Assembly (NCBI GenBank): GCA_024227995.1
Contig: CP100467.1
Coordinates: 248,001 to 312,000 of the forward strand
Length of the DNA stretch: 64,000 nucleotides
From: Halomicrococcus gelatinilyticus
GTDB taxonomy: Archaea > Halobacteriota > Halobacteria > Halobacteriales > Haladaptataceae
Direction of reading: 5' to 3'
Position numbers and translations under genes: made by a program
The notes under the pieces: model-generated
What the model saw: only the letters and a program-made list of their open reading frames with translations
Databases searched by the model: none
Told to the model about the DNA's origin: nothing
Shown: one piece after another, positions 1 through 8,783 of the stretch
How the letters are laid out: the number at the start of each line of letters is the position of its first letter
Position numbering within the stretch: position 1 is the first letter of the stretch

Positions 1-94
1 GGTTCGGGACGAGTCCCGTGACGACGCCGAAGAGGACGAAGGCACCGACGCTCACCCCGAGTCCTTTCGCGATTCGCATCCTATCGGCGACCAT
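1..94 (-). CDS. N-terminal fragment of a membrane protein, cut by the window edge
   Basis: Only the first 31 codons are inside the window. The ATG at 94 (or a second in-frame ATG at 79) opens a short basic segment (VADRMRIAKG) followed by a hydrophobic stretch (VSVGAFVLFGVVTGLV) that looks like a first membrane helix. The rest lies to the left of position 1, so the family cannot be named. The next gene on the same strand ends 82 bases upstream. Confidence 0.55.
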   Translation of the reverse strand, partial: MVADRMRIAKGLGVSVGAFVLFGVVTGLVPN

Positions 95-175
95 CTCTGC
101 CACGGGTTTTCGGGGCGACGGGGTTAAAAACCTCGACCGGCTTCGCCGCGTGAAAAGACGCCCGTCCGGCGGGCG

Positions 176-532
176 CTACAGTCCGAGCAGTCGGCGCAGG
201 CGCTCGACGGGACCGTCCGCCGTCGGCAGTTCGCGTTCGAGTTCGTCGAGTTCGTCGTCGCCGAAGCGGTCGTCGCGACGCGCCGTTCGCAGCCACTCGC
301 TCCACTCCTCGGGCGTCAGGGTTCCCCGCGAGTCCGGTGCCCACTGTTCGCGGAGCGCGTCGCGGTCGCGGAACGGGACGTCCATGCCGCTGTCGCCCCA
401 GTACAGCGGCGAGAGTTCGAGGGCGTACTCGTCGTCGTCCGGAAAGACGACGCGGAACGGGTAGTTGTCGTGGAGGATGACGTCCCCTTCGGTGACGGTG
501 TCCCCGTTCGGTAGCTCGAATTCGTCGCGCAT
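176..532 (-). CDS. conserved haloarchaeal hypothetical protein, 118 aa
   Basis: A small, very acidic soluble protein with no signal peptide or membrane segment. It starts MRDEFELPNGDTVTEGDVI, continues with short strand-like segments that resemble a small beta-barrel (HDNYPFRVVFPDDDEYALEL), and ends in an acidic helical tail (DDELDELEREL). Overlapping frames on the other strand are rich in Arg, Ser and Pro and lack the halophilic composition, so this frame is the coding one. It lies between the membrane gene at the window edge and the M24 peptidase, all on the same strand, with about 50 bases to the peptidase stop. I do not recognise a function. Confidence 0.75.
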   Translation of the reverse strand: MRDEFELPNGDTVTEGDVILHDNYPFRVVFPDDDEYALELSPLYWGDSGMDVPFRDRDALREQWAPDSRGTLTPEEWSEWLRTARRDDRFGDDELDELERELPTADGPVERLRRLLGL

Positions 533-584
533 CGGCGCACACTTCGCGCTCCCGACGCTTGAGGATTCTCCCGCGGCCGCCGTG

Positions 585-1595
585 CTACACCACGGCGAGT
601 TCCCGCGGGTAGTCGGTCAGGGTCTCGTAGCCCGTCTCGGTCACCACGACCAGGTCTTCGAGGCGGACGCCGCCGGTTCCCTGCTCGTACAGTCCAGGTT
701 CGACCGTGACGACGTGGCCGGGCCGGAGCTCCTCGCCGCCCCAGCTGAGCTTCGGGCGTTCGTGGACGTCGAGGCCGACGCCGTGCCCGGTGCTGCTCGT
801 GAAGCCGTCGTCGGTGGCCTCGTCGGTCCGGAGCGTGGGATACCCCTCGCGTTCGAAGACGTCGCAGACCGCGTGGTTTACCGCCGCGCCCGTGACCCCG
901 GGCTCGACCGCGTCTAGCGCCGCGTCGAAGGCTTTGCGGGTCACGTCGTACCACTCCCGTACTTCGTCGTCCGGGTCGCCCTTCACGAACGTCCGGGTCA
1001 TGTCCGCGACGTACCGCGTCTCCCGGTCGCGCGGGACGACGTCGACGATGACCGGTTCGCCCGCCTCGATGGGGCCCGTGCCGACCGCGTGACCCTGGGC
1101 GCTCTCCAGGCCGGAGGCGACGATGCACTCGTCCATCTCGCAGCCCTCGTCGCGGAGGGTCTCCTCGATGGTCCGGCGGACCCGCTCGCTCGTCAGCACC
1201 TCGTCGTCGAGATGGAGGACGCCGTCGGCGACAGTCGCACGTTCGAACATCTCCGCGGCGGCCGCCATCGCCGCCTCGTTCGCGCGCTGGGTCGCCGCGA
1301 CGTGCTCGACGACCTTCTCGCCGTAGTCGAACGCCGAGAACCGGTGGACGCTGTCGGCGTCGCTGTCGGCGCTCGCCCGCGAGTACTCCAGGTCGGGGAC
1401 GAGGAGTCGCACCGCGCCGTCGGCGTACAGCGTGACGAAGTTGCCCATGGCGTGGAACCCAGAGAGGTAGTGCTGGTCGCTGTCCTCGCCGTCGGCGTCG
1501 ACGAGGGAGTCGTCCGTTCCTGCGTCGTCAACTGCGGATGCGTGGGGGCCATGTGGCGAACGTGAACGAAGGCGTTGATAGAGCCACACGGTCAC
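585..1595 (-). CDS. M24 family metallopeptidase (Xaa-Pro aminopeptidase-like)
   Basis: Predicted cytosolic metallopeptidase of the pita-bread fold that trims N-terminal residues before proline. Numbering from a GTG at 1595, the metal ligands are visible: Asp185 (VIVDVVPRD), Asp198 (YVADMTRTF), His271 ([12 protein letters not shown]), Glu299 (VTVEPGLY) and Glu313 (VRLEDLV). The C-terminal catalytic domain is intact. The N-terminus is doubtful: residues 1-18 do not look like the family, and the expected start would be an ATG at 1552, which is in another frame. One extra C in the coding-strand C run (plus-strand G run, 1544-1548) would join that ATG in frame and give [11 protein letters not shown] followed by [15 protein letters not shown]. 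Either a distant GTG is used or there is a one-base deletion or sequencing error. Confidence 0.85.
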   Translation of the reverse strand: MTVWLYQRLRSRSPHGPHASAVDDAGTDDSLVDADGEDSDQHYLSGFHAMGNFVTLYADGAVRLLVPDLEYSRASADSDADSVHRFSAFDYGEKVVEHVAATQRANEAAMAAAAEMFERATVADGVLHLDDEVLTSERVRRTIEETLRDEGCEMDECIVASGLESAQGHAVGTGPIEAGEPVIVDVVPRDRETRYVADMTRTFVKGDPDDEVREWYDVTRKAFDAALDAVEPGVTGAAVNHAVCDVFEREGYPTLRTDEATDDGFTSSTGHGVGLDVHERPKLSWGGEELRPGHVVTVEPGLYEQGTGGVRLEDLVVVTETGYETLTDYPRELAVV

Positions 1596-1695
1596 CGGTC
1601 CGTGCGCAGTTCGTCGCGACGCCCCGCCGCAGTCGGCCGATTCAGCCGTACTTCTCCGACGGAGTTATGTAACTGTGGTGGTGGGTTTTGGACGA

Positions 1696-2649
1696 ATGCC
1701 CGCCATCGAAACCCGCTCGTTGACGAAGCAGTACGGTTCCCTCCACGCCGTCCGCGATGTGGACCTCGTCGTCGAACGAGGCGAGGTGTTCGGCTTCCTC
1801 GGCCCGAACGGCGCGGGGAAATCCACGACCATCGACGTGCTCCTGGACCTCGTTCGCCCGACGTCGGGGTCGGTGTCCGTGCTCGGACGCGACCCACAGG
1901 AAGAACCACGGGCCGTCCGCGAACGCGTTGGCGTCCTCCCGGAGGCGTTCGGCTACTATGGGGACGCCACGGCCCGCGACCACGTCGCGTTCGCCGTCGA
2001 CATGAAGCGAGCCACCGCCGACCCGAGTGCCGTTCTGGAGCGCGTCGGCCTCGCGGACGCCGCCGACCGCCGCGTCGAGGGCTTCTCGAAAGGGATGCGT
2101 CAGCGACTGGGCCTCGCGATGGCACTCGTCGGCGACCCCGACCTCCTGATCCTGGACGAACCGCTCGCCGGCCTCGATCCGACCGGCGCACGCCTGCTCC
2201 GCGACGTCGTCCGTGCCGAACGCGACCGCGGCGTCGCCGTGTTCCTCTCCAGCCACATCATGGACCAGGTCGAGACGCTCTGTGACCGCGTCGGTATCAT
2301 GAACCAGGGCGAACTCGTCGCCGTCGACGACGTCGAACGTCTCCGCTCGACGGTGGCCCGACAGTCGACGTTCGTCGTCACGGTCGACGCCGTACCGGAC
2401 GACCACGGCGTTGCGAACGTCGACGGCGTCGCCGACGTGACGGCCCGTGACGGGACGCTCCGGGTATCCTGCACCGACGCGACGGCCAAGGCAGCCGTCG
2501 TTCGCCGTCTCGAAGCCGCTGGGGCGACGGTGCTGGACGTCTGCAACGAGTCGACGCCGCTCGAGGAACTGTTCGTCGCACTCACCGGCTCGAACGACGA
2601 GACTGTGGATGGCCCGGCGGTCGAGGAACGGACGGTGACGATGGCATGA
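1696..2649 (+). CDS. ABC transporter ATP-binding protein
   Basis: ATPase subunit of an ABC-2 type exporter, 317 aa. Walker A is at residues 36-44 (GPNGAGKST), the signature is FSKGMRQRLGL near 130-140, Walker B LLILDEP is near 150-156, and the H-loop His is at 187 (SSHIMDQVE). The C-terminal 100 residues form the accessory domain usual for drug or NosF-like ATPases. The ATG at 1696 begins the conserved MPAIETRSLTKQYG; the frame stays open seven codons further upstream without similarity. The stop overlaps the permease start (ATGA), so the two are translationally coupled. The substrate cannot be told from sequence. Confidence 0.93.
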   Translation: MPAIETRSLTKQYGSLHAVRDVDLVVERGEVFGFLGPNGAGKSTTIDVLLDLVRPTSGSVSVLGRDPQEEPRAVRERVGVLPEAFGYYGDATARDHVAFAVDMKRATADPSAVLERVGLADAADRRVEGFSKGMRQRLGLAMALVGDPDLLILDEPLAGLDPTGARLLRDVVRAERDRGVAVFLSSHIMDQVETLCDRVGIMNQGELVAVDDVERLRSTVARQSTFVVTVDAVPDDHGVANVDGVADVTARDGTLRVSCTDATAKAAVVRRLEAAGATVLDVCNESTPLEELFVALTGSNDETVDGPAVEERTVTMA

Positions 2650-3464
2650 CCCCGGACTCGCGTGCCTGGACCATCGCCCGTGAGGACTTCGAGCACGCCC
2701 GCCGCAGTCGGCTACTGTGGGGCGCGCTCGCCCTCATCTCGCTCCTCGTCGTCCCCTCCTTCTGGAGCGTCACGGGGAGTTACCACGCCGTCGACGGCCG
2801 GCCGTCGCCCCCGTTGCAGGCCGTACTGGACGTTCCCGCCTACCTGTCGACGTACCTGTTCGTCATCGTGGCTGCCCTCGCCTACGGAGCGGTCGCCGGC
2901 GAACGCGAGTCCGGAACCATCAGGCTGCTGCTCGGCCTGCCCGGAACCCGCTGCGACGTCCTCGTCGGCAAACTACTTTCGCGCGTCGGGATGCTCCTCG
3001 TCTCGGTCGTTCCTCTGCTCGCGATCTTGGCGACGACCATCGTCGTCCGCCAGGGGACGGTCCCGTTCGTCCCCTTCGCGGTCGTCGCCGCGTGGGTGCT
3101 CCTGTACGGCATAGCCTGGACGACGTTCGCGGTCGGCGCCTCCGCCGCGTTCGACTCGCGATACCGGGCGCTCGCCGCCGTCGCCGGCACGTACATCGCG
3201 TTCGCCTACAACGTGCCAATCTGGCCGGCGGTCGTCGACCCACTGCTGACCTCGCTGCTCCCTGCCGGGATGGAGTCGTACGTCCCACGCCTCAACCCGA
3301 CGCTCGCGCTCTTCTACACAGGTGAGTGGCTCGTCTCACGGGTGACGCCGGTCACCGCTGATATCGGAACCGCGCCGGCGCTGGTGTCGGTCCTCGTGCT
3401 CCTGCTCGTCGGCGTCGGCGGCCCGCTGCTGGGGTACCGGCGCTTCGAACGCGCCGACCTGTGA
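2646..3464 (+). CDS. ABC-2 type permease
   Basis: Membrane partner of the ATPase at 1696, 272 aa. About six hydrophobic segments follow a cytosolic N-terminus (TIAREDFEHARRSRLLWG). The cytosolic motif AVAGERESGTIRLLLGLPG matches the conserved loop of ABC-2/NosY-like permeases, where the coupling helix contacts the ATPase. It overlaps the upstream gene by ATGA. A two-gene exporter of this type may move drugs, lipids or small solutes; NosY-like Cu-site maturation is possible, but no nos genes are nearby. Confidence 0.9.
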   Translation: MTPDSRAWTIAREDFEHARRSRLLWGALALISLLVVPSFWSVTGSYHAVDGRPSPPLQAVLDVPAYLSTYLFVIVAALAYGAVAGERESGTIRLLLGLPGTRCDVLVGKLLSRVGMLLVSVVPLLAILATTIVVRQGTVPFVPFAVVAAWVLLYGIAWTTFAVGASAAFDSRYRALAAVAGTYIAFAYNVPIWPAVVDPLLTSLLPAGMESYVPRLNPTLALFYTGEWLVSRVTPVTADIGTAPALVSVLVLLLVGVGGPLLGYRRFERADL

Positions 3465-3552
3465 TAGCGACGGGAGCGGCTCGTTCCACACCTGCACGAC
3501 CGACCGGCGGTCCGTATCGCGTGGTGGTCGGCTCTCCGATGGAGTGAACTGG

Positions 3553-3560
3553 TTTTATTC
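3553..3560 (+). promoter_or_regulatory. TATA-like box of a leaderless gene
   Basis: TTTTATTC centred about 27 bases before the ATG at 3583. This is the spacing expected for a leaderless haloarchaeal transcript, and it supports 3583 as a real start. Confidence 0.55.
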
Positions 3561-3582
3561 ACCAACAGACCGAAGTCGTACT

Positions 3583-3786
3583 ATGGTCTCCGACGCGTCA
3601 CTTCGCTCGATACGTCGATGGCTCATGCTCGTCGCCCTCCTGCTCACGGTCCAGATATACTACACTGCGGCCGGGAACTAATCGGTGCCGCCCGGTGGGA
3701 ACGTCGTGGGGCTGTCCATGGTCGTCCTCGGATTCTTCGTGGGCGGTTCCCTCGTCCTCTCCTTCGTGGAGAACTCCCCGGAGTAG
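3583..3786 (+). pseudogene. small two-helix membrane protein interrupted by an in-frame TAA
   Basis: The ATG at 3583 begins a 32-residue peptide with one membrane helix (WLMLVALLLTVQIYY) that ends at a TAA (3679-3681). In exactly the same frame, with no other stop, the sequence continues through a possible GTG at 3685 into a second helix (VVGLSMVVLGFFVGGSL) and the acidic end FVENSPE, stopping at TAG 3784-3786. Read through, this is a 67-residue two-helix protein. It may be a gene broken by one nonsense mutation, two coupled micropeptides, or readthrough. The clear promoter and the preserved second half argue that any damage is recent. I do not recognise the family. Confidence 0.5.
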
Positions 3787-3818
3787 GGCGCTCGACGGGG
3801 GAGGCCCTTCGAACTCTC

Positions 3819-6092
3819 CTACTCCCCGGCGTCGTTGCCGAGCAGGCGCTCGAGGAAGTCCCGCTTGCGAGCGCGCTCGGCGAGCAGGACGGAGCACTCT
3901 ACGTCGTCGACGACGTCGAGGACGAGCGACCCGCGGAAGAGCCGGGAGAGCAGGCCGCGCTCGGTCGCGCCGACGACGAGCATGGTGCTGTCGGTGGCCG
4001 CTCGTTCGATGGCGGTCTCGACGTCGCCCGTCTCGACGCGCTGGTCGGCGTCCACGAGGTCGTGGCCCTCGGCCCAGTCTTCCAGGAAGGCGGTGCCCTC
4101 CTCGACGTCGTCGGCCACGTGCAGCAGCGTGACGTCGGAGTCGTACTCGGACTGCAGCAATCGCGCGATCTCGGCGGAGAGGTCCGAGTCGGGACCGCCC
4201 GCCGTCGGGACCAGGATGCGGTCCGTGTCGAACCCGCGGTCCTTCAGCACGAGGAAGTCGCAGGGGAGGTCGACGGCCAGGTCGTCGATGGCGCTCTCGA
4301 CGCGGCCTGGCGACCCGTGCAGGCTCTCGCCCCAGCCCATGACGACGAGGTCGGCGTCGTGCGCCCGGGCGGCGTCGAAGATTTCCTCGAACGAGCGGTG
4401 AGAGACGATGGTGTGCGTCTCGACGTCGACGCCGAACGTATCCGCGTCGCGCTCCGCCTCGTCGAGGATGGTGTGGTAGTCCTCCTCGAGTTCCTCGACG
4501 TGGTCGGCGGCGTACTGGAGTGCGGTCTGGTCGGGCGCCGTGATGATGTGGACGGCGTCGACCGTGCCGCCGCGCTGCCTGGCGACCGCGCTCGCGAGCG
4601 TGATGAGTTCCTTCTCGTGTTTCGGGTTCGCGAGCGGCACCATGACGCGGTAGTCGCCGCCGTCGGGCTGGACGGTGCTCGCCGCTGACACCGCCGCGTC
4701 CGGCATGTCGTCCGCGCGCGAAAGGACGTACTGACTCAGGATGCCCCGTTTGTCCGCCTTGCTGCGGGCGTAGACCAGGTACCAGACGAGCCCCCCGGCG
4801 ACGAACACCAGCGAGAGCGCGATCTCGATCGGTTTCATGAACGCGATCAGCCCGAACGACGTGACCGCGCCGACGATGGGGACGACGGGGTACAGCGGCA
4901 CCTCGAACTCGGGCTGGTACTCCTCGACCTCGCTTTCGCGCATCACGATGAGCGCGACGTTCAGCAGGCCGTAGACGATGAGGTGGAGGACGCTCCCGGC
5001 CTTCGCGAGCGTCTTCACGTCGCCCGCGACGATGAACAGCAGGATGAGACCGCCCGTTACGGCGATGCTGCGGTACGGCGTGGCGAAGTTCGGGTGGATC
5101 TCGTTGAGCCTGGTGCTGATGAGCTTGTCCCGTCCCATCGCGAAGTTGATGCGGGAGGACGCGAGGATGGAGGCGTTCGCGCTGGACGCGGTCGCCAGCA
5201 GGCCGGCGAACGTCAGTACCGCGACGCCGGCGGCGCCGAGGCCGACGGTCCCGAAGGCGATCTCGGCGACGTCGAGCACCGGCTTGTCCGTAAACTCGGG
5301 CGTGAGCTGTCGCCAGTTGATCACGCCCATCAGGACGACCATGATGATGGCGTACATCGTGGTCACGATGAGGACGCTCCCGACGACGGCCAGCGGGAGG
5401 TTCCGTCCAGGGTTCTTCAGTTCCTCCGCGACGGTCGTGATCTTCGCAAACCCGAGGAAGGAGACGAACACCAGGCCGGTCGCTGGGAGGACGGCGGTCG
5501 CTCCGCCGGTCTCGGCCGGGAAGAACGGCCGCAGCGTCGAGAGGTCGGCCTGCAGGAAACCCAGCACGGAGAAGACGGTGAGGATGCCGACCAGCAGCGT
5601 CACGATGACGATCTGGATGCTCCCCGTCTCCTTCGCGCCGACGTAGTTGATACTGATGAACGCCAGTCCGGCCAGCAACGCGCCGAACTGGTACTCCGTC
5701 AGCCCGACCGGGCCGAGCGCGAGCGCCGGCAGCGGCAGGAACGTGGCGAGGTACTCCCCGAACCCGAGCGTGTAGAAGGCGCTCGCGAACGCCAGCCCCA
5801 TCCAGTTCCCCCAGCCCGCTATCGACCCGAACAGCGGCCCGAGGGCGTGGTTGACGTAGTAGTAGCTCCCGCCCGCCTTCGGCATCGCGGTGCCGAGTTC
5901 GGACGCCGACAGCGCGGTGAACAGCGAGATGATCCCCCCGACCACGAAGGACAGGGCGACGGCAGGGCCGGCCGCCGCGGCTGCCTGCCCCGGCAGCACG
6001 AAGATGCCGGCGCCGATCATCGTCCCCACGCCGATGGTGAGCGCGGACAGCAGTCCGAGGTCCTTCGCGAGCTCCTCGTCCTGGCCTGTCAT
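3819..6092 (-). CDS. APC-family amino acid permease fused to two universal stress domains
   Basis: 757 aa. Residues 1-430 form an APC-superfamily transporter of about 12 helices with the family's first-helix motif (GVGTMIGAGIFVLPG) and MPKAGGSYYYVNHALG. After a short linker, two UspA-type domains follow (about 460-600 and 610-757), the first with LVVMGWGESLHGSPGRVES and the second with MLVVGATERGLLSRLFRGS, close to the Usp ATP-binding pattern G-2x-G-9x-G(S/T). The Usp domains probably sense nucleotide or energy state and tune transport. Its ATG overlaps the stop of the upstream UspA gene (ATGA), so the pair is one operon. Substrate is probably a cationic or neutral amino acid; not determined. 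Confidence 0.92.
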   Translation of the reverse strand: MTGQDEELAKDLGLLSALTIGVGTMIGAGIFVLPGQAAAAAGPAVALSFVVGGIISLFTALSASELGTAMPKAGGSYYYVNHALGPLFGSIAGWGNWMGLAFASAFYTLGFGEYLATFLPLPALALGPVGLTEYQFGALLAGLAFISINYVGAKETGSIQIVIVTLLVGILTVFSVLGFLQADLSTLRPFFPAETGGATAVLPATGLVFVSFLGFAKITTVAEELKNPGRNLPLAVVGSVLIVTTMYAIIMVVLMGVINWRQLTPEFTDKPVLDVAEIAFGTVGLGAAGVAVLTFAGLLATASSANASILASSRINFAMGRDKLISTRLNEIHPNFATPYRSIAVTGGLILLFIVAGDVKTLAKAGSVLHLIVYGLLNVALIVMRESEVEEYQPEFEVPLYPVVPIVGAVTSFGLIAFMKPIEIALSLVFVAGGLVWYLVYARSKADKRGILSQYVLSRADDMPDAAVSAASTVQPDGGDYRVMVPLANPKHEKELITLASAVARQRGGTVDAVHIITAPDQTALQYAADHVEELEEDYHTILDEAERDADTFGVDVETHTIVSHRSFEEIFDAARAHDADLVVMGWGESLHGSPGRVESAIDDLAVDLPCDFLVLKDRGFDTDRILVPTAGGPDSDLSAEIARLLQSEYDSDVTLLHVADDVEEGTAFLEDWAEGHDLVDADQRVETGDVETAIERAATDSTMLVVGATERGLLSRLFRGSLVLDVVDDVECSVLLAERARKRDFLERLLGNDAGE

Positions 6093-6505
6093 CCGTCGTC
6101 CTCCCCGGGGAGTGCGACGACGGGGCGGTCGGCCTCGGTCAGCAGGCGGAGCGACCGGTCGCCGCTCAGGAACTTCACGACGCGGCCCCCCTCGCGCGGT
6201 CGGAAGACGATGGCGCTGGCGTCCAGTTCCTCCGCCACCTCGACGATGCCCGCGACCACGTCCCGTCGGTAGGCCGTCGCCGTCTCGGCGTCGGGGAACG
6301 TCTCTCGGAACGCCTCGAACGCGTCCGCCGCGACCGCCTCGGATTGCTCGACCGGCGTCTTGTCAGGCACGCCCTCGCCCTTCTCGACCACGTGGACAAC
6401 CGTGACGCTTTCAACGTCGTACGGCTCGAGCGCGGACGCCGTCGCGTGGGCATCCGCCGCGTCGGCGACGGGGACGACGACCGACTCGTCGAACGAGCGG
6501 CTCAT
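6089..6505 (-). CDS. universal stress protein (UspA family)
   Basis: 138-aa single Usp domain starting MSRSFDESVVVPVADAADA. The frame stays open upstream to 6769 but that part is Arg/Ser-rich with no similarity to the family, so the ATG at 6505 is preferred. The usual C-terminal glycine loop is altered (PREGGRVVKFLSGDRS), so ATP binding is less sure than in typical UspA. It is the first gene of a two-gene operon and its stop overlaps the start of the Usp-fused permease, suggesting that it works with that transporter. Confidence 0.85.
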   Translation of the reverse strand: MSRSFDESVVVPVADAADAHATASALEPYDVESVTVVHVVEKGEGVPDKTPVEQSEAVAADAFEAFRETFPDAETATAYRRDVVAGIVEVAEELDASAIVFRPREGGRVVKFLSGDRSLRLLTEADRPVVALPGEDDG

Positions 6506-6801
6506 CCGCGCACTCCGGGTTCGACCGGTCGCAGGCGTCCGCCACCCGGTGGGGCTGCGGTGGCGTTTCCCGTGCGAGCGTCGTCCGCTACCGCGCTGGC
6601 AGCGACGCGCTGCCGGTAGCGCGTCCGCGTCGGGAGAGTCTCGGAAGTGGGATCGCGTGTCGTCGCTGTCATTGTGCGACGCTTTCGAACCGTGATGCAT
6701 AAAATACCTTGAGTTCCGCGCCAGCCATGGGACCACGGCGTCCACTCCGCCCGTCCAGTGAACGGTCATGCTTTATGTCCCGGGCGGCCCGTGCACCGAC
6801 C

Positions 6802-7280
6802 GTGCCCCCCATTTCCCGTCGCACCATCCTCGCGTCCCTCGGCTCTGTCGCCGTCGCTGGCCTCGCGGGGTGTTCGTCACTCCAGTCCGCCCGCCCGCCG
6901 GGAGCCTCCGCTTCGAGAACGACCACGACCTGCCGCACGCGATCGCCGTGCGCGTCACCGACATCGGCTCGGACCCCGGCGACGGCCCCGGCGCAGTCGT
7001 CGGCGACCCCGTCGTCGTCCCCGCCCATCGGAACCTGACGGCGTCGACGACGATCGAATCCGGCGAGCGTCAGACGTACGAGGGCGTCTTCACCGAGCCG
7101 GTCTGGTACGCCGTCGCGTTCACCGTCGACGGGCGGGAACCGGCGAACGACGCGGGCGTGACGGCGTTCCATCCCGCTCCCTCGACGGACGAGAGAGGTT
7201 CCTTCCTCTCCGGGAAGGTGTACCCGTCCGGTGACTTCTCGTGGGTAGTCAGCAGCACCGGGGACGGCGGTCCGTTCTAG
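6802..7280 (+). pseudogene. frameshifted secreted lipoprotein gene
   Basis: From GTG 6802 the frame encodes a Tat-type lipoprotein signal: twin Arg in PISRRTILASLG, a hydrophobic core and the lipobox LAGCSS. After roughly 30 codons, near 6890-6905, the reading jumps to the -1 frame, where a coherent mature domain continues (GSLRFENDHDLPHAIAVRV ... HPAPSTDERGSFLSG ... SSTGDGGPF) to the stop at 7280. One extra G in the GCCGGGAGC run would rejoin both halves. A TATA-like CTTTATG lies near 6770. So this is a recently broken gene or a sequencing error in a homopolymer. The mature part resembles small haloarchaeal lipoproteins of unknown role. A decayed second copy of its 3' end lies at 8784. Confidence 0.65.
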
Positions 7281-7363
7281 GTCCTGACCTGCGGTCCGTG
7301 CCGATCGCCGTCCCCCGAGGTCATCCCGTTCGTGGTGGCGTCGGACGAAGCCCACCGGTCAGT

Positions 7364-8122
7364 TCAGCCGAACTCCGGCCGCAGGAGCCTGATGGTGAGC
7401 ATCAGTCCGATACCGACGAGGAACACGACGAAGTAGAGGAACGACTGCCGAACGTTCGCTTCGCGTTTGATCTCTGGGACGAGGTCCGAACTCGCGATGT
7501 AGATGAAGTTGCCCGCCGCAAACGGGAGCAGCACGGTTGGGACCTCCCCGATGTACCCCTGGAGTGCGATGCCGACGACGCCCCCGACGATGACCGTCGC
7601 CTGGGTGAGGTAGTTCAGCACGAGCGCCTGCCAGCGGCCGAAACCCCCGTACACGAGGACGCCGAAGTCCCCGATCTCCTGTGGGACCTCGTGGAGCGCG
7701 ATCGCCAGGGAGGTGGTGATGCCGAACGAGACGGAGACGAGGAAGGCGGCCGCGATGACGAGTCCGTCGATGAAGTTGTGCAAGGTGTCGGAGACGAGGA
7801 CGAGATACGAGACCGGTTCGCGGTCGTGCGTGGTCGCGTGGTGGTGATGCCAGTTCAGGAACTGTTCGAGTACGTAGAACAGGCAGAACCCACCGATGAG
7901 ATACAGGAACAGCGGGAGGGTATCGGCGGTCCCGACGTCGGCGATCGCCTGTGGGAGGAGGTGGAGGAACGCGCCACCCATGAGGCTGCCGGCCGCCAGG
8001 GCGACCATCCCCAGCAGTATCCGGTCGAGCAGTTCGGCCCGTAACACCAGCGTGAGGACGCCGGTCCACGCGGTCAGACTGATCGTGAACGTCGCGACGA
8101 CGGTCCAGCCGAACGGCCCCAT
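7364..8122 (-). CDS. ZIP family metal transporter
   Basis: 252 aa, eight hydrophobic helices. The two ZIP metal-site motifs are present: HNFIDGLVIAAAF in helix IV and ALHEVPQEIGDFG in helix V. A cytosolic histidine cluster (NWHHHHATTHDRE) lies in the helix III-IV loop, as in zinc-type ZIPs. It would import Zn(II) or a related divalent metal across the membrane. An in-frame GTG at 8134 is an alternative start; a TATA-like AACTATACG at about 8151-8159 fits neither exactly. The ATG at 8122 (MGPFGWTVVAT) is chosen because the first helix begins right after it. Confidence 0.92.
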   Translation of the reverse strand: MGPFGWTVVATFTISLTAWTGVLTLVLRAELLDRILLGMVALAAGSLMGGAFLHLLPQAIADVGTADTLPLFLYLIGGFCLFYVLEQFLNWHHHHATTHDREPVSYLVLVSDTLHNFIDGLVIAAAFLVSVSFGITTSLAIALHEVPQEIGDFGVLVYGGFGRWQALVLNYLTQATVIVGGVVGIALQGYIGEVPTVLLPFAAGNFIYIASSDLVPEIKREANVRQSFLYFVVFLVGIGLMLTIRLLRPEFG

Positions 8123-8224
8123 CGGTCCGGTCACACCGTGGTTCGCCGGACGTATAGTTCCGCCCCCGAAGTCGTCGGTCCAGCGACGACGGTACCGCGA
8201 CGGACGCGTCAGTCCGCCCACTGA

Positions 8225-8230
8225 TTTATT
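8225..8230 (+). promoter_or_regulatory. TATA-like box for the membrane protein at 8257
   Basis: TTTATT about 29 bases before the ATG at 8257, consistent with a leaderless transcript. Confidence 0.5.
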
Positions 8231-8256
8231 GGTGGCGATGACGTAGTCCGTCCACC

Positions 8257-8733
8257 ATGGACCCAGTCCGGAGCAGTCTCGGCGGTGGCGTCGCCGGGAC
8301 AGGCGTGTTGACCATCCTGTTGCTGGTCGGCGACGTGCTGCTTGGTGGGTACGACTTCTTCCTCTTCGCGACCGTCGAGAACCTCTGTGCCGTCGGCCCG
8401 CCGCTGTGTCTCGCCGGCGGTACCACGGCGACACTGCTGACGTATCTCGTGTACGTCGTGCTGTTCGCGATCGCGTGGCCGCTGTTCTTCGCCGGATTCA
8501 CGTGGGGGCTGCCGGGCGAATCCGGCGTCACACACGGCCTCGTGTTCGCGCTCGTCCTCTGGACCGGGTACGCGACCACCGTCGTCTACCAGATCGAACT
8601 CGCTGACCTGACGCTCGTCGATGGATTCCCGTTGCTGCTGGGCACGCTGCTCGCCTACCTCGGCTACGGGCTCGTGCTCGGCGGCGTGTACGACCGACTC
8701 GCCGAACACCGAACGTTCACTACCGCAGGGTAG
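8257..8733 (+). CDS. four-helix haloarchaeal membrane protein (DUF6789-like)
   Basis: 158 aa with about four membrane helices: GGGVAGTGVLTILLLVGDVL, a central helix before AWPLFFAGFTWGLPGE, then HGLVFALVLWTGYATTVVY and a last helix ending LGYGLVLGGVYDRLAEH. The AWPLFF pattern, an extracellular GLP loop, and a final GxVYxRL resemble a family of haloarchaeal integral membrane proteins that I associate with DUF6789; this is from memory. Two Cys (NLCAVGPPLCLAG) in the first outer loop could form a disulphide. No function is known. It is monocistronic from its own TATA box. Confidence 0.75.
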   Translation: MDPVRSSLGGGVAGTGVLTILLLVGDVLLGGYDFFLFATVENLCAVGPPLCLAGGTTATLLTYLVYVVLFAIAWPLFFAGFTWGLPGESGVTHGLVFALVLWTGYATTVVYQIELADLTLVDGFPLLLGTLLAYLGYGLVLGGVYDRLAEHRTFTTAG

Positions 8734-8783
8734 AGCAGACGAGAACTCGATTCACGTTCCGGGCGCGGCGCGAGCGTGCGACC

